Shown: positions 1-7,264, numbered from the stretch's first letter. The stretch: 9,768 nucleotides of DNA from Planctomycetota bacterium (GCA_016795255.1 JAEUIB010000586.1:1-9768); one strand, 5' to 3'. Numbers and translations: made by a program. Notes: a model not told the origin generated them from the sequence alone.

Positions 1-23
1 GGGACGAAGGTTCCCCGCGAGCT

Positions 24-857
24 TCATTCCTTCGCGAGCGGCGCGGGCAGCTTCGGGATCACCCGGCTCACGCGCTCGACGCCGTCGAGCCTCGGCAGCG
101 TCAGCGCACGCCCGGTCGGACCGAGCGGAAGCGCTTGCGGCAACGGCTCGGCGGTGGTCGTGGCGTCGGCGACGGGCAGCGTCGCGCCGGCGGCGACCGG
201 CAGCGGTTCGTTCGGATAGAAGGTCTTCAGCTCGCCGAGGAACTGCTGCTGCTCGGCTTCCGACAGCGGACCGCGCTGGACGGCGGCGATGATCCGGCGC
301 AGCAGCAGCGCCTTCTCGGCACTGCGTAGCGTCAGCAGCCGCATGAACTCCGCGTGCTCGCGGACCGAGGGCGAACCGGACTTCAGGAACTCGAGGTTCG
401 AGTCGCGCCAGTCGTTCATCGCGGCGAGGTCGTAGCTGTCGGTCAGCATGCGCTCGTACGCGAAGCCCGACAGATAGCGATCGAACACGCCGACCGTCTT
501 GTCGGACAGCGGACCGTCCAGCACGATCGCGTTGCGCGTCTCGCGCAGGAATTGGTCGAGCTGATTGCGCTGCATGTCGAGCAGCACGAGGGTCGCGTTC
601 GGTTGATCGTCGGCGGTGACGATCGACGCCTTCAATTGGGCGACGACGCGCTTCTCGATCTCGAGCGCTTCGACCAGTGCCGCGATCCGCAAGTCGTGCA
701 GCGGACGCTCGTCGCCCTCGACGACCAGATGTTCGGGCAGCGCGGGCTTCGCGCGGCCCACCAGATGGACCTCGCCGTCCTGCGCCGCGAGCGCGCCGAT
801 CCCGACGGCGATCGTCGCCGCGAGCGAGCCGAACCACTTCCGACTCGACGGCGTCAT
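24..857 (-). CDS. Secreted/exported protein of unknown function, 277 aa
   Basis: I do not recognise the family. The N-terminus looks like a Sec signal peptide: basic residues R6 and K7, a hydrophobic stretch at about 8-24, and a likely cleavage after the Ala-Leu-Ala-Ala at 22-25. The mature part is mostly helical and charged, with a long predicted amphipathic region at about 55-110 and 165-210. It ends in a Pro/Ala/Leu-rich low-complexity tail (about 215-277). No catalytic motif or membrane segment is visible beyond the signal. The start is the ATG at 857. It overlaps the stop of the upstream phosphatase-like gene (ATGA, 4 bp) and has a GGAG at 866-869, 8 nt upstream, so the two are almost certainly co-translated. 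An in-frame extension upstream of this ATG runs antisense-like through the neighbour and has the composition of a shadow frame. The partner gene is also exported, so a joint role outside the cytoplasm is plausible but inferred. Confidence 0.8.
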   Translation of the reverse strand: MTPSSRKWFGSLAATIAVGIGALAAQDGEVHLVGRAKPALPEHLVVEGDERPLHDLRIAALVEALEIEKRVVAQLKASIVTADDQPNATLVLLDMQRNQLDQFLRETRNAIVLDGPLSDKTVGVFDRYLSGFAYERMLTDSYDLAAMNDWRDSNLEFLKSGSPSVREHAEFMRLLTLRSAEKALLLRRIIAAVQRGPLSEAEQQQFLGELKTFYPNEPLPVAAGATLPVADATTTAEPLPQALPLGPTGRALTLPRLDGVERVSRVIPKLPAPLAKE

Positions 858-2092
858 GCGGGGAACTCCGGCCACGCGGTCGCGGTCGCGCCGGGCAGCG
901 GGACGCCGAGGAAGCGAGCGATCCCTGGCGCCAAGCCTGCGAAATCGCGCGGTTCGGCGATCTCGCGGCCGGCTTCGACGTCGGGGCCGAGCACGAGCGT
1001 GAACAGCCGACGCTCGGAATCCCCTTCGAGTTCGTGCTGCGCGAAGTTCGGGTCGCCGCGGCCGATCTCCGTCGTGACGACCAGCGTCGTGCGATCGGAA
1101 TAGAACGGCGTCGACGCGAGGAAGTCCTGCAGGCGCGCGAGCAACAGATCGAGTCGGCGCAATTGCGCCGTGTACGTGCGCCACGCGCCGAAGTGGGCGA
1201 GGTCCGTCGACTGGAACGCGATCATCGTGCACTCGGGGCGGTGCTTCGCCATCGCGCGCAACGCGAGGTCGAGCAGCACGTCGTCGCCTTCGGCCGCCGT
1301 GATCCACGGCTGCGGCGCGACCAGGCGATCGGCGAGGACCTCGCGCGCGATCTCGGTCAGCGACGTCTCGGCGAGTGGATCCGCGCTGAAGTGCTCGTCG
1401 ATCGCGCCGAGGTACGACGCGCGGCGCTGCGAGCGCGTCCGCGGCTTGAGGTCGTCGTCGAGGTCGCGCGCGATCTGGCCGATGCGTCGGTTCAGCATGA
1501 ACCGCTCCGCGCAGACGCCGAGCGACGCATCGCCCGACGCCGACGCGCCGTCGCGGGCGTCCTTCTGCGACGCGAAGCACGAGGCTTGGTAACGCGCGCC
1601 GTACTCCTCGCTGAGCGAGCACGGCTCGACGCCGACGGCGAGCAGCTTCTCGACCGGGCGGGCGAACGTCTTGCGAACCATCTCGAACCACGTCGGGCTG
1701 TAGCTGAGGCCCTCCGCGAGCTTGGCTCCGCGGGCGAATTGCCGCGGTCCGTACGTGCCGTTCATCAACGTCCACGTCGCGCAGTCGTGTCGCAGCTCGC
1801 CGTCGTTGCGCACGTGCGAGAACAGCGTGCCACGACGCGCCTGGCTGCGCAGATGGGGCGTCAGCGTGCGGTCACCGGCGCCGAACGTGTCGCGGAAGCG
1901 GACGCCGGCGCCGAAGCGGACGACGACCAGGTTCTTGCCCTCGGGGCGCGCGAGGCGAGGGGCGGCCCAGAGCGGTTGACCGAGCGGGGCTGCGGCGGCC
2001 AACCCGACCCCGCATGCCGCGAGCGATCCCGCGAGGAATCGACGGCGGTCGAGCGCGGCGGGGGGCGGGTCGAATCGGGACGGGTCGGACAT
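854..2092 (-). CDS. Tat-exported alkaline-phosphatase-superfamily-like (sulfatase-fold) protein, 412 aa
   Basis: The N-terminus carries a twin-arginine signal (R16-R17-R-F-L-A at 16-21, then a hydrophobic alanine-rich stretch to about 45), so export through Tat is likely. The rest follows the plan of the alkaline phosphatase/sulfatase superfamily. It has an N-terminal beta-strand opening (GKNLVVVRFGAG, 52-63) and a TPHL helix with G-T-L-F (78-91). A H-D-C-A-T-W segment follows at 102-107, where the family places its nucleophile. Further on are S-T-D-L-A-H (D297, H300), a strand with T-T-E-I-G-R-G-D (340-347) in place of the usual S-D-H-G, and H353. The Asp pair that normally follows the first strand is not seen (R59, F60, G61 instead), and the Cys-x-Pro-x-Arg sulfatase signature is absent, so hydrolase activity is uncertain. 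AGGA at 2103-2106, 10 nt upstream, is a modest ribosome-binding site. The 3' end overlaps the next gene by 4 bp. Confidence 0.75.
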   Translation of the reverse strand: MSDPSRFDPPPAALDRRRFLAGSLAACGVGLAAAAPLGQPLWAAPRLARPEGKNLVVVRFGAGVRFRDTFGAGDRTLTPHLRSQARRGTLFSHVRNDGELRHDCATWTLMNGTYGPRQFARGAKLAEGLSYSPTWFEMVRKTFARPVEKLLAVGVEPCSLSEEYGARYQASCFASQKDARDGASASGDASLGVCAERFMLNRRIGQIARDLDDDLKPRTRSQRRASYLGAIDEHFSADPLAETSLTEIAREVLADRLVAPQPWITAAEGDDVLLDLALRAMAKHRPECTMIAFQSTDLAHFGAWRTYTAQLRRLDLLLARLQDFLASTPFYSDRTTLVVTTEIGRGDPNFAQHELEGDSERRLFTLVLGPDVEAGREIAEPRDFAGLAPGIARFLGVPLPGATATAWPEFPA

Positions 2093-2262
2093 GCGGCGGG
2101 GATCCTATCTCGACTTCCTGCGTCGAGGTCGCGTCGCGTGGGTATACAGCAGCACTTTCGGTCGCTAACCTGTTCCGCCTTGAAGCGGCAAAGATGCGGC
2201 GAACAAGCGGCGACCGGAACGGTCCATCCGTCCCCTCGCTGCCCCGAAACTGGAGCAGAGCC

Positions 2263-2361
2263 ATGGCCCGAAACAACCGGAAGATCAAGAAGGCCAATCA
2301 CGGCGCGCGGCCGTGCTGCGGCAACCTCGTCCGCAAGCGCAAGAACAAGATCAAGACCTGA
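2263..2361 (+). CDS. Tiny basic protein, bL37-like ribosomal protein candidate, 32 aa
   Basis: This 32-residue protein has about 12 Lys/Arg and almost no acidic residues. It begins MARNNRKIKKANHGARP and continues with a Cys-Cys-Gly at 18-20 and a second basic block RKRKNKIKT (24-32). The K-x-A-N-H-G-x-R-P core resembles the end of the very short mycobacterial large-subunit protein bL37, as far as I recall that sequence, and the composition is that of a ribosomal RNA-binding peptide. That assignment is inference from motif and composition. Evidence that it is a gene: a GGAG at 2252-2255 lies 7 nt before the ATG, and the reading frame has its own independent context between two oppositely oriented genes. 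Its stop lies 4 bp from the stop of tgt on the other strand. The 5' region has a TATACA at 2143-2148 that could be a -10 hexamer, but I see no convincing -35. Confidence 0.7.
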   Translation: MARNNRKIKKANHGARPCCGNLVRKRKNKIKT

Positions 2362-2365
2362 TCGG

Positions 2366-3667
2366 TCAGTTCCGCCGGCCCTTGCGGACGCCTTTGGCGC
2401 CACCGTGGCCGTGCGGGCGGTGGGGCGGCGGCCCGCGCCGGTGGTGGTCTCGAGTCGGGGCGTGGTGCGCGTCCGCCCCTCGCGGCGGCGCGGCGTCCCC
2501 GGATTCCTCTCGGGTGTTCACGTTCTCGTCGGCGGAGAACCCGTAGTTCGTCAGGAACTCGGTCTTCCAGGCCGCGAAGTTCCCGGCTTCGATCGCTGCG
2601 CGAGCTCCCGCCATCATGCGCTGGTAGAAGCGCACGTTGTGGATCGACGCGAGCATCGTCCCGAGGAACTCCTTCTCCAGGAACAAGTGCCGTAGGTACG
2701 CGCGCGAGAAGTTCGCGCACGCGTAGCAGTCGCACGACGTGTCGATCGGGTACGCGTCGCGCCGGTAGTTGTTGTGCTCGATGCGGATCTTGCCGCGCAC
2801 CGTGAACAGCGTGCCGCCACGCGCGTAGCGCGTCGGGATCACGCAGTCGAAGATGTCCATGCCGCGCTCGACCGACTCGAGGATGTCCTGCGGTAGGCCG
2901 ACGCCCATCAGGTACCGGACCTTGTCCGCGGGCAGGTGACGCTCGGTCAGGTCGACGGCGGTCTTCAGGTTCTCGTGGCCTTCGCCGACCGACACGCCGC
3001 CGACCGCGATGCCGTTGAACGGCATCTCCGCGATCGCCTTCGCGCAGCGCTCGCGCAGCTTCGGGAACAGACCGCCCTGGACGATGCCGAACAGGTGTTG
3101 GTCTTCGCGCACGTGGGCCTTCAGGCAACGCTTCGCCCAGCGCAGCGTCCGTTCGATCGACGCGGCGGCGTACGGTTCCTCGCACGGGAACGGGATGCAC
3201 TCGTCGAACGCCATCGCGACGTCGGGACCGAGCGCCTGCTGGATCTCCATCGACTTCTCGGGCGTCAACACGATGCGCTCGCCGGAGACCTCGAAGCGGA
3301 AGCGAACGCCTTCCTCGGTGATCTCCTTGCCCGGCAGCGAGAACACCTGGTACCCGCCGGAGTCGGTCAGGATCGGCCCGTCCCAGCCCATGAATTTGTG
3401 CAGCCCGCCGAGCTTGCGGACGAGCTCCTCGCCCGGCCGGATCGTCAGGTGGTACGTGTTCGCGAGGATCATCTGCGCGCCGCAATCGCGTGCGTCGCGC
3501 GGCGTCAGCGCCTTCAGCGCGCCGACGGTGCCGACGGGCATGAACGCCGGGGTTTCGACGACGCCGTGCGGCAACGTCAACCGACCGCGACGCGCCCGCG
3601 TCGCGGGGTCGGTGCGCAGCAGGGTGAACGGGTTCTTCGGGCCGCCGTGTTCGTTCTTTGCAGTCAT
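2366..3667 (-). CDS. tgt: tRNA-guanine transglycosylase (queuosine pathway), 433 aa
   Basis: Bacterial Tgt exchanges guanine-34 of tRNAs with GUN anticodons (Asp, Asn, His, Tyr) for preQ1, a step toward queuosine, in the cytoplasm. The whole catalytic barrel is present: TDSGGYQVFSL with D102 (general acid/base, E. coli D89), F-D-E-C with D156 (base recognition), G-I-V-Q-G-G (194-199), and G-V-G-L-P-Q (255-260). The D-I-F-D-C-V-I-P-T-R segment carries D274, the nucleophile (E. coli D264). The zinc site is C312, C314, C317 and H343, with the same 26-residue Cys-to-His spacing as in E. coli. Family members are about 375 residues. This one has an extra tail from about 385, rich in Pro, Gly, Arg and seven His (401, 402, 408, 409, 416, 419, 421), ending in a basic KGVRKGRRN. 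It starts 10 bp after the LOG gene stop with no good Shine-Dalgarno site, so translational coupling is likely. No other queuosine genes are in the window. Confidence 0.97.
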   Translation of the reverse strand: MTAKNEHGGPKNPFTLLRTDPATRARRGRLTLPHGVVETPAFMPVGTVGALKALTPRDARDCGAQMILANTYHLTIRPGEELVRKLGGLHKFMGWDGPILTDSGGYQVFSLPGKEITEEGVRFRFEVSGERIVLTPEKSMEIQQALGPDVAMAFDECIPFPCEEPYAAASIERTLRWAKRCLKAHVREDQHLFGIVQGGLFPKLRERCAKAIAEMPFNGIAVGGVSVGEGHENLKTAVDLTERHLPADKVRYLMGVGLPQDILESVERGMDIFDCVIPTRYARGGTLFTVRGKIRIEHNNYRRDAYPIDTSCDCYACANFSRAYLRHLFLEKEFLGTMLASIHNVRFYQRMMAGARAAIEAGNFAAWKTEFLTNYGFSADENVNTREESGDAAPPRGADAHHAPTRDHHRRGPPPHRPHGHGGAKGVRKGRRN

Positions 3668-3684
3668 CCGGGCGCAGTCATCCG
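3660..3684. repeat. 11-bp direct repeat at the LOG/tgt junction
   Basis: The 11-mer GCAGTCATCCG occurs at 3660-3670 and again, exactly, at 3674-3684 (14-bp period). On the coding strand each copy contains GGATGACTGC. The upstream copy holds the LOG stop codon (TGA, 3680-3678) overlapping an ATG (3681-3679) that opens only a five-codon frame. The downstream copy holds the real tgt start (3667). It looks like a small tandem duplication of the tgt start region. Confidence 0.9.
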
Positions 3685-4361
3685 CGGCGGACGATACCGC
3701 TCAGGCCGCTCGTCAGGAACGACTGCTCGTCGAACGAGCGGCGCACGATGCGCGACACCTCGTCGAGGTCGTCGGTCAGGTAGACGAGGTCGAGGTCCTT
3801 CGGCGACACGGTGCCTTCCGGGATCATCGTGTCGCGGACCCAGTCGAGCAGGCCCTTCCAGTACTTGCTGCCGACGAGCACGACCGAGAAGTCGGCGATC
3901 TTGTCGGTCTGGATCAGCGTCAACGCTTCGAACAGCTCGTCCATCGTCCCGAAGCCGCCCGGGAAGATGACGAACGACGACGCGTACTTCACGAACATGA
4001 ACTTGCGGACGAAGAAGTAGTTGAAGTCGATCGCGATGTTCTGGAACGGGTTCGGCGCCTGTTCCATCGGCAGTCGGATGTTCAACCCGATCGAGTTCCC
4101 GCCGGCGTCCTTCGCGCCGCGGTTCGCCGCTTCCATGATCCCGGGGCCGCCGCCGGTGATGATCGAGAAGCCGTCCTTCGACAGCTTGGCCGCGAGCTGG
4201 CGCGCCATCTTGTAGTAGCGGTGGTTCGGCTTCATGCGCGCCGAGCCGAAGATCGACACGGCCGGTCCGACGTCTTGGAGCCGTTCGAGCGCGTCGACGA
4301 ATTCCGCCATGATGCGGAACACGCGCCACGATTCCTTGGCCCGGTACTCGAGAGTCTGCAT
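3678..4361 (-). CDS. LOG-family (lysine-decarboxylase-like fold) protein, TIGR00730-type, 227 aa
   Basis: The protein belongs to the LOG / 'lysine decarboxylase-like' Rossmann family, whose characterised members are cytokinin riboside 5'-monophosphate phosphoribohydrolases or purine nucleotide nucleosidases that split the N-glycosidic bond of a nucleotide. The hallmark motifs are present: G-G-G-P-G-I-M-E-A-A-N-R-G at 70-82, R119-K120, and P-G-G-F-G-T-M-D-E at 134-142. The length fits the longer bacterial forms with a helical N-terminal addition (about 1-35). The start chosen is the ATG at 4361, because AGAAGG (4370-4375) sits 8 nt upstream. A further in-frame ATG at 4430 would add 23 Arg/Ser-rich residues without a better site. 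The gene is followed after 10 bp by tgt and is divergent from the peptidase gene. Despite the family name it is not a lysine decarboxylase. The substrate in this organism cannot be read from the sequence. Confidence 0.93.
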   Translation of the reverse strand: MQTLEYRAKESWRVFRIMAEFVDALERLQDVGPAVSIFGSARMKPNHRYYKMARQLAAKLSKDGFSIITGGGPGIMEAANRGAKDAGGNSIGLNIRLPMEQAPNPFQNIAIDFNYFFVRKFMFVKYASSFVIFPGGFGTMDELFEALTLIQTDKIADFSVVLVGSKYWKGLLDWVRDTMIPEGTVSPKDLDLVYLTDDLDEVSRIVRRSFDEQSFLTSGLSGIVRRG

Positions 4362-4451
4362 GGGAGACACCTTCTGCGGGAACCCCCGGTCTTCGGAGGA
4401 TCTCCGCGTGCGACTTGAGCGTGGCCGCACCGGCCGACACTCGCGATCGAA

Positions 4452-4468
4452 CGCGGTTTCGGACCGCG
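4452..4468. promoter_or_regulatory. Inverted repeat in divergent intergenic region
   Basis: CGCGGT-TTCGG-ACCGCG is a perfect 6-bp inverted repeat with a 5-nt spacer, in the 206-bp region between the LOG gene and the peptidase gene. It could be an operator, or a hairpin in the LOG-gene leader transcript. No T-tract follows on either strand, so it is not a terminator. Function is inferred only from position. Confidence 0.35.
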
Positions 4469-4469
4469 A

Positions 4470-4496
4470 AGTCTACAAGGCACGCGCGTCGTTCAA
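4470..4496 (-). promoter_or_regulatory. Weak candidate promoter for the LOG-tgt unit
   Basis: On the minus strand TTGAAC (4496-4491) and TAGACT (4475-4470) each match 4 of 6 consensus bases, separated by 15 bp, which is shorter than the ideal 17. The position, about 110 bp before the LOG start, is reasonable, but in GC-rich DNA such matches can occur by chance. Confidence 0.25.
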
Positions 4497-4518
4497 CACC
4501 GCCCGGCGGATCGGCGAC

Positions 4519-4524
4519 TACAAT
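4519..4524 (+). promoter_or_regulatory. Possible -10 hexamer for the M14 peptidase gene
   Basis: TACAAT on the plus strand matches TATAAT at 5 of 6 positions, 44 bp before the peptidase ATG. The best upstream -35-like sequence (TTCAAC, 4492-4497) is 21 bp away, too far for a standard sigma-70 promoter, so only the -10 element is proposed. Confidence 0.3.
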
Positions 4525-4567
4525 CCCCGCCCCTCGTTCCCGACGCTGACTTGCCCGAGGTCGACGC

Positions 4568-7183
4568 ATGAAGTTGCACGCGGCTCTGCTCGCCGGTTCG
4601 CTCGTGTGGAGCGCGGCGCCGGCGGGCGCCCAGAGCCCCCAACCGTTCACGTTCCGGCCGGCTTCGCGCTACCTGTCCGAGGTGCCGACGCCGGCGGCGC
4701 TGCTCGGGTACGAGCTCGGCGCTCGGTTCACGCCGCACGAGGCGCTGCTGCGCGCGGTCGACGCGATCGACGCCGCGTCGGATCGCGTCGAGGTCCGGCG
4801 CTACGGGACGACCGGCGCCGGGCGGCCGCTCGTGCTCGCGACGGTGTCGTCGCCGGCCAATCTCGCGCGGCTCTCCGACGTCCGCGACGGCATGCGGCGT
4901 CTCGCCGATCCGCGCGCGCGGAAGTCGCCGGCCGAGCGTGACGCGCTGCTCGCGTCGTTGCCGGTCGTCGTCTGGTTGTCGTTCAACGTCCACGGCAACG
5001 AGCCGTCGCCGTCCGAGTCGGCTCTCGCGACGCTGTGGCACTACGCGGCCGCGGCGGACGATGCGACCACGGCGCTTCTCGATCGGACCGTGATCGTCCT
5101 CGATCCGTGTCTGAACCCCGATGGCCGAGAGCGCTACGTGCGCTGGCTGCAATCGGTGATGGGGCCGGTGCCGAATCCGGATCCGCACGCGGAGGAACAC
5201 TCCGAGCCGTGGCCGGGCGGGCGCTTCAACCACAATCTGTTCGACCTGAACCGCGACTGGGCGTTCCTGACGCAGCCGGAGACGCAGGCGCGCGTCCGCG
5301 CGTACCGCGAGCTGCTGCCGCAGGTGCACGTCGACTTCCACGAGATGTACCCGGACAGCTCGTACTTCTTCTTCCCGGCCGCGGCGCCGATCAACTCGAA
5401 CTTGCCGCGCCACATCGCGCGCTGGGGCAGCGTGTTCGGGACCAGCAACGCCGCGGCGTTCGATCGCCACGCGTGGCCGTACTACACCGGCGAGGACTTC
5501 GATCTGTTCTATCCCGGGTACGGCGATGCCTGGCCGTCGTTCAACGGCGCGATCGGCATGACGTACGAGCAAGCCGGACATTCCCCCGCGGGTGTCGTGA
5601 TCCGTCGCGAGGACGGCGAGCTGCTGACGCTGCATGACCGCACGGCGCATCACTTCACCGCGGCGCTGGCGACCGTCGCGACGGCCGCCGAGCATCGGGA
5701 CGAGCTGCTCGCGGACTTCGCGCGGTTCTTCGAAGACGCGATCTGGGAAGGCGAGAACGGCCCCGAGCGCGCGTTCGTGCTCGTGCCCGGGCGGGATCGG
5801 GATCGCTGCGACGAACTCGTGGACCTGTTGATCCGCCAAGGGATCGAGGTGCATCAGGCGACCGCGCCGTTCGAAGCCAAGCGGGCGCACGCGTACGCAC
5901 CCGACGTCGTCGACGATCGCCGCTTCCCGGCCGGCGCGTTCGTCGTCTCGCTGGCGCAGCCGATGAAGCATCTGGCGCGAACGCTGCTCGAGCCGCGCTC
6001 GCCGGTGCGCGAGCCGTTCTTCTACGACGTGTCGGCGTGGAGCTTGCCGCTGCTGTTCGACGTCGAGGCGTACTGGACCGAGCAGCCGGTCACCGCCGAG
6101 CTCATTCCGGCCGCCGATCGAGCGCCGCGTTCCGGCGGCGTCGACGGCGGAGTCGCGAGCGTCGCGTACCTGGTCCATTGGGATTCGTTCCGGTCGCCGC
6201 GCGTGCTCGATCGCCTGCTGCGCGGCGGCGTCCGCGTATCGACGGCGACGCGCGCGTTCACGATGCGCGGCGAGGACTTCGCCCCCGGCACGCTGCTGGT
6301 GCCGGTCGCGGGCAACGCGCAGGACGTCCATACGCGCGTCGTCGCGTGCGCGGAGGAACTCGGCGTCCGCATGGTCGCGGTGTCGAGCAGTCTGACCGAG
6401 AAGGGACCCGACCTCGGCGCCGAGTCGTTCCGACCGGTCGCCGTTCCGTCGATCGGCGTCGTGACCGGCAGCGGAACGTCGCCGTCGTCGGTCGGTCCGA
6501 TCCGCTTCCTGTTCGAGAGCAAGCTGGGCGTGCGCTGCTCGATGCTGCCGCTCGACGATCTCGCGGGCATCGACCTCACGGACTACTCGGTCCTCGTCGT
6601 GCCGGACGGCTTCGACTACGGGCGCAAGCTCGCGGACGGCGGGTTCGACGCGCTGCGTCAGTACGTCGAGCGCGGCGGGTCGATCGTCGGGATCGCGAAC
6701 GGCGCGTTCGCGTTGACGAAGGAGCGCGGCGGGTTCGTCGACGTGCGGACGCGCGACGACGAACAGGCGCCGCCCGCCGAGGCGAAGGACCGCGAGTGGC
6801 TGCCGTCGAAGGCCGTCGCCGAGCGGATGCGCCAGCAGCAAGTGCCGGGCACGCTGTTCTCCGTTCGTCTCGATCCGGATCATCCGCTGGCGTTCGGTGA
6901 CGACGACGCGTCGCTCGCCGTGCTGATGGAGGGCGCGACCGCGTTCACGTTGAAGGGCCAGGGATCGCGGCTCGGCGTGTTCGGTCCGGACTCGCTCCTG
7001 TCGGGCTTCGCGTCGTCCGAGAACGTCGCGAAGCTGAACGGCAAGGCGTACCTCGCCGACGTCCGCATCGGCCGCGGCCACGTGATCCTGTTCGCGAACG
7101 ACCCCAACTTCCGCGGTTTCGCGCGCGGGCAGACCGGTCTGTTCTTGAACGCGGTCTACCGCTTCGGCGCCGTGCGCGAGTGA
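4568..7183 (+). CDS. Exported M14 zinc carboxypeptidase-like protein with C-terminal amidotransferase-like region, 871 aa
   Basis: This is a large exported metallopeptidase of the M14 (carboxypeptidase A) family. A signal peptide spans about 1-21 (K2, hydrophobic core 5-17, cleavage near A-G-A/Q). The catalytic domain (about 45-375) has the zinc ligands H142 and E145 in H-G-N-E-P-S, N-P-D-G-R (183-187), the substrate-binding pair N-R (228-229), and V-D-F-H-E with the third ligand H258. E334 in M-T-Y-E-Q is the probable general base. A glutamine-amidotransferase/ThuA-like alpha/beta region follows at about 625-715, with V-L-V-V-P-D-G and R-G-G-S-I-V-G-I-A-N-G-A. No Cys lies at the G-I-A-N-G-A turn, so it is probably non-catalytic. 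The C-terminus (about 825-868) has G-R-G-H-V-I-L-F-A-N-D-P-N-F-R, common to this subgroup. The start is set by GAGG (4557-4560), 7 nt before the ATG. It probably degrades peptides in the periplasm or outside the cell; the natural substrate is unknown. It appears monocistronic and is divergent from the LOG gene. Confidence 0.92.
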   Translation: MKLHAALLAGSLVWSAAPAGAQSPQPFTFRPASRYLSEVPTPAALLGYELGARFTPHEALLRAVDAIDAASDRVEVRRYGTTGAGRPLVLATVSSPANLARLSDVRDGMRRLADPRARKSPAERDALLASLPVVVWLSFNVHGNEPSPSESALATLWHYAAAADDATTALLDRTVIVLDPCLNPDGRERYVRWLQSVMGPVPNPDPHAEEHSEPWPGGRFNHNLFDLNRDWAFLTQPETQARVRAYRELLPQVHVDFHEMYPDSSYFFFPAAAPINSNLPRHIARWGSVFGTSNAAAFDRHAWPYYTGEDFDLFYPGYGDAWPSFNGAIGMTYEQAGHSPAGVVIRREDGELLTLHDRTAHHFTAALATVATAAEHRDELLADFARFFEDAIWEGENGPERAFVLVPGRDRDRCDELVDLLIRQGIEVHQATAPFEAKRAHAYAPDVVDDRRFPAGAFVVSLAQPMKHLARTLLEPRSPVREPFFYDVSAWSLPLLFDVEAYWTEQPVTAELIPAADRAPRSGGVDGGVASVAYLVHWDSFRSPRVLDRLLRGGVRVSTATRAFTMRGEDFAPGTLLVPVAGNAQDVHTRVVACAEELGVRMVAVSSSLTEKGPDLGAESFRPVAVPSIGVVTGSGTSPSSVGPIRFLFESKLGVRCSMLPLDDLAGIDLTDYSVLVVPDGFDYGRKLADGGFDALRQYVERGGSIVGIANGAFALTKERGGFVDVRTRDDEQAPPAEAKDREWLPSKAVAERMRQQQVPGTLFSVRLDPDHPLAFGDDDASLAVLMEGATAFTLKGQGSRLGVFGPDSLLSGFASSENVAKLNGKAYLADVRIGRGHVILFANDPNFRGFARGQTGLFLNAVYRFGAVRE

Positions 7184-7264
7184 GTGAGCGCCCCGGCGCC
7201 GAGCTTTGGGCGTTTCACCCGTGCGACTTCGAAACCACGCTTCCGCGTTAGTTTTTTCGCCCCC

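Noticed and set aside
858..1775. In-frame N-terminal extension of the 24-857 gene through the phosphatase-like gene
   Set aside because: Arg/Ala-rich composition typical of a shadow frame, and the overlapping gene has a Tat signal and recognisable motifs. The ATG at 857 has its own GGAG and ATGA overlap.
677..2695. Long plus-strand open frame
   Set aside because: Arg-rich shadow that crosses several genes and contradicts the well-supported minus-strand genes and the small gene at 2263-2361.
4362..4430. Upstream ATG at 4430 as the LOG start
   Set aside because: It adds 23 Arg/Ser-rich residues not expected in the family, whereas the ATG at 4361 has AGAAGG at 8-nt spacing.
4493..7081. Very long minus-strand open frame opposite the M14 gene
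   Set aside because: Highly Arg/Ala/Val-biased with no recognisable motif. It is the expected antisense shadow in high-GC DNA, while the plus strand encodes a clear M14 enzyme.
7237..7257. Weak terminator-like hairpin (ACGC-TTCC-GCGT) followed by T6 after the M14 gene
   Set aside because: The stem is only 4 bp and separated from the T-tract by imperfect pairing. It may contribute to termination, but the evidence is too thin to list.
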